Source: Emmonsiellopsis sp. PD_33 (taxonomy: Eukaryota; Ascomycota; Eurotiomycetes; Onygenales; Ajellomycetaceae). Taken from it: DNA of 64,000 nt. Below the pieces are notes generated by a model that saw only the letters and a program-made list of their open reading frames with translations, ran no database searches and was not told where the DNA came from. The stretch is taken from positions 124,001 to 188,000 of the forward strand of contig JANTQF010000006.1 in the NCBI GenBank assembly GCA_032988165.1, in the 5' to 3' direction. The translations under genes and the position numbers were made by a program. This document shows positions 11,716 to 21,020 of this stretch, piece after piece. The stretch's first letter is position 1. Each line of letters starts with the position of its first letter.

Positions 11716-14700
11716 TTAGTTAGACTTCTGGTGAGATGAGTGGGTTGGATTGCAGTGGATAGAATGAGCAGGTAAACTACCTGTTGAACCACCTTGTGCC
11801 AATTTTACCCTTTTAGCTGGAGGAGGTTTGCTGTCACTTGGGACTGGCAGAGAGTAATGGTGGTGGGAGGGGCCTGAGGAGGAACTTGGAACTGAGAGGG
11901 GAGGTGAGGATAAATCTGACATTGATGAATCTATCCTGGGGCCAGAATTACTGATGTCACTATTAGAGGCTGAAGTGCAGATGGGGGTTTAAGGGCTTTG
12001 AACACTAATAGAACATCTTAACAGACTTGGATCAGGAGGGATGAGACATGCAGGTGTCAGAGAAATTCTAGAAGGTGAGTGGATGGGAAGTGTTTTCTTG
12101 AAATGGATAATAGAATTCAATGTTGCTGTGGCATTTAACCATTTCAAGGCATTAATTTGGGTGACACTTAGGCCAAGGTTCTCAACATTTCCCCAATGCA
12201 GCCAGGACTCCTATTGGCTGAACATTTATTGTATATAGTTCACCACTCTCTGTTCAATCACACACTCAAGTTCTTGAGGATCAGGGGATGAGGCATGCTC
12301 ATCTTGGCTTAAGCTAAGCTTGATGGTCAAATCTGCAAAAGCAGCTGGCCCCTGTGCAATGAGCTGAGAAGTAAACTTTGTTGAAGCCTTGGCTTCAATA
12401 TATCTATCAAATGAATTGGCAGTGGAAAGTATCCATATCTATTGTGGCCAGACCTGATTGATGTGATGGATGTGGTGGAGGGCTTGAAGGGTGTCATTAT
12501 TATTTGTGGGTGGTTCTAGTAGAACCACATCAGAACAAGTGTAATGCAAGTTAAGGCCTGTTGTGCTGGTTCTATAACCTAAGATTAATACTTTCATTGC
12601 ATGATGAGGGTCATTAAAGTTCTCAACAACCTCCACACATTTATGCCTGGGCATGGATGACTTGATCACACCAACTTTGACATTGAACAATGAGGTAAAT
12701 AGCTTGATCTAATACTGGGGCATCAGGAAATGAAGAAAGATAAGTAGTCTCCATTGGGACTTAATAACTACCTCATTCATAATGGATAGTAAATGGGGAA
12801 ACTTGGGCATCAAGCAGTAGAGTAGGCTTGCCACCCAAGATTAATCAGGCAGGAGAAAGGGAATCAACAGGTCAGTGATTACCCTTAATAAGAACTACAG
12901 GGCACTACTGCTCACCTTCTGTTGCTATTTGTTGATATCACTGGCAAGATTTCCTTCCTTCTTGATGGACATTGTGTGGAAAAGATGTGGGAGTGCAATA
13001 GAGAAGACTGCATGCTGGAGCTGCTGGTAAACTGACATGTTAAACTTGCTGACCTGAATATCTGTGATATTATTTAGAGATGATGGCTTGTCATCTTCAG
13101 CAGGGATAGAACTCTTAATCTGGAGGTAGGAGGCTAGACTACTATAATCACTGTAGTATTTAGCTAACTGTTCCATCTGAAAATGGCAATCAACAGTAAT
13201 GACAGTATAATGTGGAATATGATCACCAACAATAACTGTGTTGCTGTAGGTAGATGGATCTTCTTTGATTATGGTTGACATAGCTGACCCTGTCATTTGT
13301 CAGAGTATGATCTGGTTAAGGATCTTGGGGATACTGTTCAGTGCATGGGTATGGAGTAGAGTTCCATTGGAGGAGAATAGTTTGTGGAATAATATGGGGT
13401 TGAGTATGTGCATATTGTTGGTGCCACAGTTGCTGGCTTGTTGATACTCACTCAGAGGGTCTTCAATGAGCTGGTAGTTTACTGAGCTCATAAGCTCTGA
13501 ATTGAACAACAGTGATAAAGGACTGAGCAGGTCAATGGCCTGGTTGGACATTGAAGTGCTGATGATGAAGAGTCACCCATGACAAGGCACCTGTGAGATT
13601 GCTTGATGAATACAGGTCTGCATGTTTTTGACCACATGAGACTCATTCATTAATATAGTGCTAAATGGGGTGTTGTTCAGCCACAATAACTGTATGAACT
13701 CTCTTGTTGAGTTGATTTCTTGATATATCTGAATTGTATCAGTCAAGTCTTCATTTGAATCAGAGGCAGTGGTGGGGGTGGAGAGCAGCTGAGCTTGGCT
13801 TAAGCTGAGTCTGTGCAACATGCACTTCAACCATGTTGAGTAAGATGTGATTATAAGAATCTGGCCAGAATTTGGGTTAGTGGGATTGATTTTTATCATT
13901 AAATGCCTGAGATCTCCCTCTTTGATGATGAGTAAATGTTTGTGGGCATTGAATATCCCATCAGAACCTGCATTCAAATAGAAGACCTTGAGATTGAAAT
14001 GACTGGGAAAATGTTTCTGAATCTCTTCTATCCAGATATATACCAAGTGTGAAGGGACAAATATCAGGTTTGGCAGGTATTCAGTGGTGAGGTTGAGATG
14101 GTTCATGAAATAGAGCACTCCTAATACTTGAATTGTCTTGCTCAATCCCATCTGATCAGATAGGATCACAGTGTGTTGCTGTCTCAGCACCTCTATCATT
14201 ATGGTAATGCTGGTGATCTACCATGGCATCAATGAAAGATTGTTGATTATTGGGGCCTTTAGGTCAAGCTCAAGGGAAACAGCAGACTCTTCATATGCAA
14301 GGGGTTAGATACCCACTAAATTTAATAACTCTTTGATCTCCTTTGAAATCCCCTCTGTGTTGTCCTCTGAGTCTGAGTTGTTATCCTACTGTGGGGCAGA
14401 GTTGGTGGTGTTAGCTAGATCAGTCAAAATGGTTGAGTGGATGTTTTGGGGCACTTATTTATCATGAAGGGCAAAAAGGTTGGGCACAGTGAAAGTGAGA
14501 TATGCAATGAGTTGGGTTTCCTCATCTGGAGTAAGCTGTGAAAAGTTAATGGTCACTGCACTCTATTCTGTAACCTGTGATTCAATCACCTTAAGATTGT
14601 TGCTTTGCTTGGTGTCTGTACTCTCATTGCCATCTGATTTGTAATGCATAGAGCCAATCTCTCTGTATTGCTGAATTAATGGGCTCAGGTCTGATGATTC

Positions 14701-15237
14701 CCAGTTGACATCAATGTTTTTAAAGGAATATTTAAGTTCCATCTAGTACTCAGGGCTCTCCACTTTATCATCATTTGGGTTGAAGTATATATCAGGATGC
14801 TTGCAGATAAACTTAACTAACCAGGTGAGGGCAAAAAGATATTCTGAATTGTTGTGAGGATCTAAATGGATATCATCTAGAGTTAAGCATGCAAGTATAT
14901 CAATGACATGCACATAAGTTATCATGACAGCCTTTAGATGCCCTTTAGTAAGTATAAGGTCATCATCAGTAAGCACATCATGCCATTGGCACCTGAACTT
15001 GAAATTATTATAAAGAGCTATAATATGTCCAACTTTGACCCTGCTGCAGCTTTTGTGGTCAGGCCCAGTGTGGCCATAGGACTTCTTGTGAAAAGCAAGG
15101 AACTGCTTCAGTATCTAGTTAATAGAAGGCTTGGTGAGTCATTTAATGAAGGAGGACACAGTGGTGAAATTAAGATAGCTGATTAGGAGTAGATGGCAGG
15201 ACTGGAGCTGATTAGCTTTGAGAAGCTTTATCTTAAC
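11716..15237 (-). pseudogene. SNF2-family helicase-like protein (cargo of Plavaka element)
   Basis: A DNA-dependent ATPase of the SNF2/Rad5-like type, normally a chromatin or repair translocase. One frame runs to the stop at 11716. Motif I reads DQMGLSKTIQVLG near 14150 (Walker Gly changed to Ser). Motif II reads MNESHVVKN (Asp changed to Asn). IFVPSHLVYIW and ILIITSYSTWL are also visible. The C-terminal RecA domain has VLILGYRTSTTGLNLHYT near 12560 and a degraded motif VI, QALHHIHHINQ, where two Arg codons became His. A Ser/Pro-rich tail carries the basic stretch PPAKRVKLA, a likely nuclear localisation signal. The N-terminus is uncertain: frame quality falls off beyond 15000. It shares strand with the transposase and lies directly upstream of it. 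Confidence 0.83.
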
Positions 15238-16630
15238 ATCAGGAAACTTTGATTGTATGAATGATTTGTTGGGGTCAGGGGTTTTTGGAATGCACACTTT
15301 CTTTGGTGCTATGGTCACAAACTAAGCCCTGGTGGAAAGTTAGAATAAGGTTGAATCCAATAGCTTGGCACTGGGTATGAAGCAGGAAGCAGCAAGATGA
15401 GTGGTGGTCTCAGCTTAAACTCATAGGGTGCTAGTCTAGAAATGAACAAGTACCTGTTGTTGCTAGCTTGACAGGAAGTGTGGGGGGAAAAGGCTGAGAT
15501 GAGTGGTAGTCTCAGCTTAAGCTTCCATCATGCTAGTCCATAAATGGATAAGTGCCCATTGATGCAGAGGCTGACTCAGCACACAAACATAGAACACAAC
15601 TGACCTTGATATTGATGGGGAGACAGGCACAGGTGCATATACAGAGGCTTTCAGTGTGATTTTCCACTGTATTCATCACAAATAATTAGTATTTCATGTA
15701 CTTGCATGTAAATTTGGGTGTAGGAGGTGGGAAATGAACATATCAACATGTTGGGGTGTTAAAATTGTGGACATGGTGAAGCTGCAAGGTTGTCAGAGAG
15801 ATGGTAAGAAAGAGAGTTCAAAGTCATGATAGGAGGGTTAAGAATGTGTGCACACTAACTGGGCTTAAGCTGAGCAATGTAGGCTCTGGCTCACTCACCT
15901 GTGACTGATGGTGCCAGTGAATGAGTCAGATTGATCAAATTTGTAGGCACTGGTAGCTGCTAGTATGAAAGGTTAGTATTGAGACCACAGCAAAGATTGA
16001 TACTCTACTAGTAGTAGAGAGAGTCTTCTATGTTTGTATCATTCTAGCTTAAGCTGAGGACTGTAGCCACTGGCCCACCTGTGATGATCACCCAGGCTGC
16101 TGTTCAAATTCATATAGACTGATGCTAGCTACTAATATCAAATAGTATGATCAAGAACACAGCAAAGGTCATATAGGGAGATAGGAGGTTATTTTATGTT
16201 TGAACTTTCCATGGCACTAGGGCATCATAGAGATATATGTATTATTTGTTAATAAAGCAAGGTGATAGTATTAAGAGTGCTATGGTTATTCAAGTTCTAT
16301 AAGGAACTATTCTTATAATCTCTCTATAACTGCAAATCAAAAGAAATGTAGAATACCAAGACAAAGTAAATAGCATATAATGAAAGGCTATTTTCATAGT
16401 CTTTATCATTCCTCTTTATGTGAATGATCAACAATAATTTAGTATGAAGTACTAGAGTAGGTATAATGACCTTAGATAATGTAATAAACATCTCTTTACT
16501 TACTATATCATTGTCTGGTGCTATATATGGAAGGGGATTCTTTTTAACAGGGTTCTTTCACATGTTCATATTCCATGGAAGTGGCCTATTTACCTAATCA
16601 GAGTCCATTCCCACCTATGCACATGTAGCC
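15238..16630. promoter_or_regulatory. Gene I/SNF2 intergenic region with tandem CTTAAG-bearing blocks
   Basis: Two pairs of diverged tandem blocks. Pair one (about 15395-15455 and 15490-15560) shares GATGAGTGGTGGTCTCAGCTTAA-like sequence and GTGCTAGTC. Pair two (about 15860-16040 and 16045-16205) shares a CTTAAG site, a CACCTGTGA stretch and ACACAGCAAAG. Sites lie near 15410, 15511, 15863 and 16047. No coding frame is seen; 16206-16630 holds only AT-rich sequence with nothing I can name. Confidence 0.55.
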
Positions 16631-17556
16631 CAGTAATCCCCCTAGTAGCTCTACAAGCCCTCAGCTTCATGCTCCTCCTCATAAAGTATCTATAGCCCAT
16701 ATAAAGAATATTCATCTCTATATTCATTGCAATCTGAGGGCTCATCTAGCTCTTTATTGGAGGATTCATCCAATGCTGAAACACTGGCTCCTGATAGTCA
16801 TTAAGAGGCTGGCTTGGCATGCTGTTGTTCATCCATTTTGTGCTGCAGCCTGTTGTGAGCATTAGATGTCATGATTTGTAGGCCATCAAGATCATATCAA
16901 TCAGGGTGCCTGATGTAGAATGGAAGCTGAACATCAGTTTTGATCCATAAAAACTTGACTGCCTCCTTGCTGATCTGACAAATACAATTCATTGCTGTAG
17001 AGGCATTCTTGATGTAGTTTAGCCAATTGAATAGTGTCTTCCTTAGGTGATGAAATTGTGGGAAGTTCCATTCACCATAGAGTTGCTCACTGAGAGAATC
17101 AAAGAACCTATTAAAGTATTCTTGTGGCAACTTGGGGTACAGATTATATGATAGCTTTAGAAAGGGTTTGTTATATTCAAGGCATTGTTCTGCATTCTGT
17201 GTCAGTATTCCCAATGGTTGCTAGACATTGAAGGCAATAAACATATACTTGTACTGATTGATCATGTTTTCCAGTGATTGAATGTATTTGGCTTAGTGAT
17301 ATAGAGTGAATGCAAGCATGGTGTTTAGCTTGATGAACTGATAGTAGTGAAGGAGGATTTCCTATTTGATTCTGCAAGCTCAGCAATTAGAATTACAGCT
17401 GTGTTCTATGTGCCTATTAGAAACTAGTGGTATTGGAGAAGATATCCAAATATAAACTGTAGTACCTTGCATAACTGCATGTCTTATGCCATTAAAGGTG
17501 TTATACTGGAATCACTCCTCATCAGTTACAAAATCTTCTTGGGTAGGGAATGCCAT
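16630..17556 (-). pseudogene. Plavaka-element gene I, unknown protein
   Basis: First gene of the element in transcription order. The frame starts at an ATG at 17556 and continues to about 16630 with some ten stop codons. The clearest block is 105 residues (17214-16897) reading LSYNLYPKLPQEYFNRFFDS, then YGEWNFPQFHHLRKTLFNWL and ISKEAVKFLWIKTDVQLPF. The tail is acidic (SSNKELDEPSDCNEY, YEEEHEAEG). The family is not recognised. A perfect CTTAAG palindrome lies 260 bases upstream at 17818-17835. Confidence 0.55.
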
Positions 17557-18263
17557 GGCAGAAGTGGCCAATTAGCAGTGTGCAGCTTTGAAGGGCAAGA
17601 ATATGGGAGGATGGCACAGGCCAGTAGTTAAAATAAGAGTTAGTAGGTTTGTGATGATAGATGAGAATGAAGTGTGGGGTAGAGTAATCAGGAGATTAGC
17701 TGGATAAATCATCTACTAATGAGATTATGTGCAGTCTGGGGCAGCTAGATAAACCATAAGCTGGTCTCATGATATGCCACTCTGGTGGCTGCAAGTCATG
17801 TGACTACTGATGAGAGGCCTCAGCTTAAGCTGAGGGTGGCCAGTCTGGAGTGTCTAGACATGTTATTAAATACTGGTGCAGAGCAAGGAAACAACAATGA
17901 CTAACACACTGAGTAACAATTGGTTGTGCTGCACTGGCTGTGAGTCAGCTCTGAGCACAATGTAATAGATCTGAGCACCCATGTCATATAATCAATGCCC
18001 TGAGCTGGATCTGAGCAGGCATGGAGCATACCTCTCAGGCCAGAGCACTCATGCATGGTGGGCTAAAGCAGAGCTAGCACAGAGAATAACCACTAGGACT
18101 GAGGTAATATGTGTGGCATATGTGGGATCCTTGCAAGCTAATTAAACTAGGGGCTGGACTAGGGCAAGCCCAGTGTGTGGCTCACATAATTGATGTAATA
18201 TAGCTAGTAATGTCAGCAAGTCCAGGGTGAAGGTTTCTGAGCTAAATAAATATTTTGCTGATG
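17557..18263. repeat. A1 right subterminal region and terminal inverted repeat
   Basis: No gene. Contains the perfect palindrome CCTCAGCTTAAGCTGAGG (17818-17835), about five short repeats of (T/A)CTGAGCA(C/G) between 17935 and 18060, the subterminal CTAGGGGCTGGACTAGGG (18147-18164), and the inverted terminal repeat AAATAAATATTTTGCTGATG ending at 18263. Reiterated short motifs near the ends are typical of transposase-bound subterminal regions in related superfamilies; that reading is inference. Confidence 0.6.
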
Positions 18264-18810
18264 AGATGATCTACCTCAGCTTCATTATAGAGGTAGGAAA
18301 GGGAGTCTATATAGACTCTAAAAAGATTACTGCTATCCTTAAATGAGAGGCCCCTATAACTGTGAAAAATGTATGAGGCTTTCTAAAATTTATGAATTTC
18401 TACTGACACTTCATTTAAGATTTTTCTAATATTATCTGATTACTAACTGACCTCACATGCAAAGATTAGCAGTTTCAGTAGTCTAAGGAAGCAAACAAGG
18501 CATTCATGCATCTTAAGTAAATGTTTATCTCTATCTTAATGCTCATCACATTTAACCCTAATTGCTTAATAGTGATTGAAACAGACTCTTCTGGTTACAT
18601 CACAGGCAGTGCTCTCATATAATAAAATGATGAAGGTATCCTATAACTTTATATATTTATATTTAAGAAGCTCAGCTCTGCTGAAGCCAACTATGAGATC
18701 TATAATAAGAAACTCCTCATCATTATTTAATGTCTAAAAGAATGGGACTTTAAACTCTGCAGTATGAAAGACTTTGAAATTGTTATGAATCATAAGAATC
18801 TCTAATATTT
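18264..18810 (+). pseudogene. B1 reverse transcriptase thumb and RNase H remnant
   Basis: Resumes family B exactly where A1 ended. Reads YLSFIIEVGKG, GFLKFMNFY and then an RNase H region: VIETDSSGYITGSAL (the catalytic Asp preserved) and NYEIYNKKLLIIIQCLKEW. Transition-type stops throughout. Ends at 18810, where B2 is inserted; the next B1 base is at 24958. Confidence 0.85.
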
Positions 18811-18815
18811 CATAA

Positions 18816-19069
18816 TGTAAAGGGCTACATCCTTATACTCTATATCTATAGCTCATCTGAACTTTACCTGATCTCTAACTGCCTGATCAGATGCCTCCAA
18901 CCAGGCCTCTATATAAACATTTATTTGCTCTGACCTCATGTAATTCCCTTCTATTTATATTGCATGATCTTATAATTTCTTTTCCTTTTTCCTTTCTTTC
19001 TCTAGTAATTATAATCTTAATTCTAGTGTATAGCTCATATAATTCACTTATCAGAGCATGTTCATTACA
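18816..19069 (+). repeat. B2 5' LTR
   Basis: 254 bp beginning TGTAAAGGGC and ending CATTACA. Same length as the 3' LTR; visible differences are mostly C/T and G/A. Contains a CTCTATATAAA box and a pyrimidine-rich stretch. Confidence 0.9.
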
Positions 19070-19273
19070 TTTTATAATTACTTGCTTGATCTCTTCTTAG
19101 AGATCCTCATTATATTTACCCTCTAAACATGATTTACACATATAATAGATTTCTCTGAATGTAATCCATACATATAATAAACTCTTCTAAAATCTGAAAA
19201 TACAATCAGTTCAGCTCTACTGGATGATATGTCAGTAAAAGACCTTAAAGCCCTGACAGTCCATATTAATATT

Positions 19274-19840
19274 GTGCCTTGCAAAAACCATGCAAAAGAG
19301 GCCTTGGTGGGAACACCCACACAAAATATATGTTCAACACAGAAATCCAAGACAAAAAATCAAGAAGTACTTCTATCTACCCAAACAGGCATTTTTGACT
19401 TTATTTTTTGTATGTAATTGCTCTATATCCACCTCTTTTTAAGATACCTACCTCAATGAACCATTCCTACCCTTCAAATAGCCTAAAAATATGTTAAAAG
19501 TGCACTCTCAAAATTGCACCTGAATGCAATGACTGCTGTAAATTCTTGCCAAGACTTTTGCATGGTTTTTGCAATTTTGCATGGTTTTTGCAAGGCATAA
19601 TAAGTCTTCCTATCCCTAGCCCTCCATAAGCTCTAGAAGGCTAGGGACTTATTCAGCTGACTGTTTAGAGGTTGATAACTTGGTATAGAGTAATTACATG
19701 TAAAAAATGGAGTCAAAAATGCCTGTTTGGGTAGGTAGAAGCACTTTTTCATCTTGGATTTCTGTGTTGGGTAGGAAAAACATATATTTTATGTGGGTGT
19801 TCCCTGCCAAGGCCTCTTTTGCATGGTTTTTGCAAGGCAC
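19274..19840. mobile_element. 567-bp MITE with long terminal inverted repeats
   Basis: Ends are inverted copies beginning GTGCCTTGCAAAAACCATGC; about 35 bases are perfect and similarity continues through GGAACACCCACA for more than 70 bases. Inserted in B2 between positions that are contiguous in B1 (near base 60). The flanks read AATAT on both sides, so the duplication is AATAT, or TA if the symmetrical flanking bases belong to the element. Partial terminal motifs recur internally near 19555-19605 (TTGCATGGTTTTTGCA twice). No coding capacity; a non-autonomous DNA transposon. Confidence 0.85.
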
Positions 19841-19941
19841 AATATCTCATGAGATTTTCCTCTAAACTTTCTAAATCCTTTAAACTTTCTGAATCCTCCA
19901 AAATCTCTAAATCCAAACAATCTTTTGAATCCATCATAAAT

Positions 19942-21020
19942 ATGGATCCTCTGCATAAAGATAGCACTTCTTCTTAAGGCCCTGATACTAAGTTCTGAAA
20001 CTTTATTCAATAGCTTATAAATAAAATCAATCTCATTACTAAATAAAATTATATGCTTGCACTGACTCTAGTTCCTGTCCTGACTCCTACTCATCTGACT
20101 GCTCCTTTTGAGGACTTCCTGAGATGCCCAAAAGAAAGGCTTGCCACCCTTGAGAAATTCATAGGCAAACAAGTCTCTAAATACCCTGCCTGGTGCCTCA
20201 GTGTGAAGGCCAAAATCACTTTGAATGGCCTTACAATTAAATCTCTTGCTAATCAGGCCTGATACATCTACACCTGACTCTCTAGCACTGCTATCATCTG
20301 ATTTCACTTTTAGATGAAGGTCAATGCCAAGCTCATTTCTATAACCTCTGATGTCATTCTTAATCAGCTTGACATTCTTTTCTCTGACCCTTCAGTGGCC
20401 TAGAAAGCCCTAACCTGGCTGCACAGTATTTATCAGAAAATTAATTTAATCTCTGCCTTTCTCCTGAGATTTGATCAGAAGATCCTGGAAGCCAGCAGCC
20501 AGCTGTGAGATGACACTGTCAAGAAGGTCCTACTCAAAAAGGCCATTAAGTTTGAACTCCTATAGCAGACTGTTACCTCTATTAAATCCTCTATATACCT
20601 TAAATATTATATGAAGCTCTGCAGCATAGAGAACAATCTATCTGAGATTAAGGCCATTCAGAGCTGAATTTATGGTAGTACTCCTACTATCTTCAGGAAG
20701 GCCTTCCTCAAGACCTCTCTACTGAAGAATCTAAATGCTATAGATTGAATATCTATAGAGCCTACTCATATAAATGCATTCTACATCCTAAATATAACTA
20801 TCACTACTGTTATTAACTGCTGTACCTGAGGTGTCTACATTAACTGCAATAAATCTAGGCACAGAGCTGCTGACTGCCACAGAACTCATATTCCCCTAAA
20901 ATTGCTCATATAGTCTATAAATATACAAATCAAGCTCAAAGAGGAGAAAGACTTTAAAGACATCAAGTCAGACTTAAGAAAAGACTAGCTTCTGCATGAA
21001 ATTGCAAGTAAAAGCTCCTA
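19942..21020 (+). pseudogene. B2 gag
   Basis: Structural polyprotein of the virus-like particle. The ATG at 19942 starts MDPLHKDSTSS. An alpha-helical capsid-like region follows (FEDFLRCPKERLATLEKFIG, then KAKITLNGLTIKSLA), and a zinc knuckle near 20821-20880 reads INCNKSRHRAADC in the same frame. About a dozen transition-type stops. The canonical Gly of the knuckle appears as Arg. Confidence 0.78.

Larger units (their letters stand above)
2525..18263 (-). mobile_element. Plavaka-type DNA transposon with SNF2 cargo, copy A1
   Basis: A 15.7-kb element inserted in the reverse transcriptase region of B1: B1 ends at 2524 and resumes at 18264 or 18265 in register. The termini are imperfect inverted repeats: left CATTGGCAATTTATTT, right (reverse complement) CATCAGCAAAATATTTATTT, differing by transitions and a 4-bp indel. 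Target duplication is AG or GAG, depending on where the end is placed. Five minus-strand gene remnants lie inside: unknown I, SNF2 helicase, transposase, unknown IV, unknown V. Copy A2 starts with the same end at 40835. The CATTG start could be a deaminated CACTG, resembling CACTA-type termini; this is inference. Confidence 0.85.

Noticed and set aside
14938..15186. Plus-strand 82-codon frame opposite the SNF2 N-terminal region
   Set aside because: It is antisense to a frame that continues the SNF2 gene and reads as a complement shadow.
2525..18263. TET/JBP dioxygenase or KDZ transposase cargo
   Set aside because: Such genes accompany some basidiomycete transposons, but I found no matching His-x-Asp double-stranded beta-helix motif in the readable frames.
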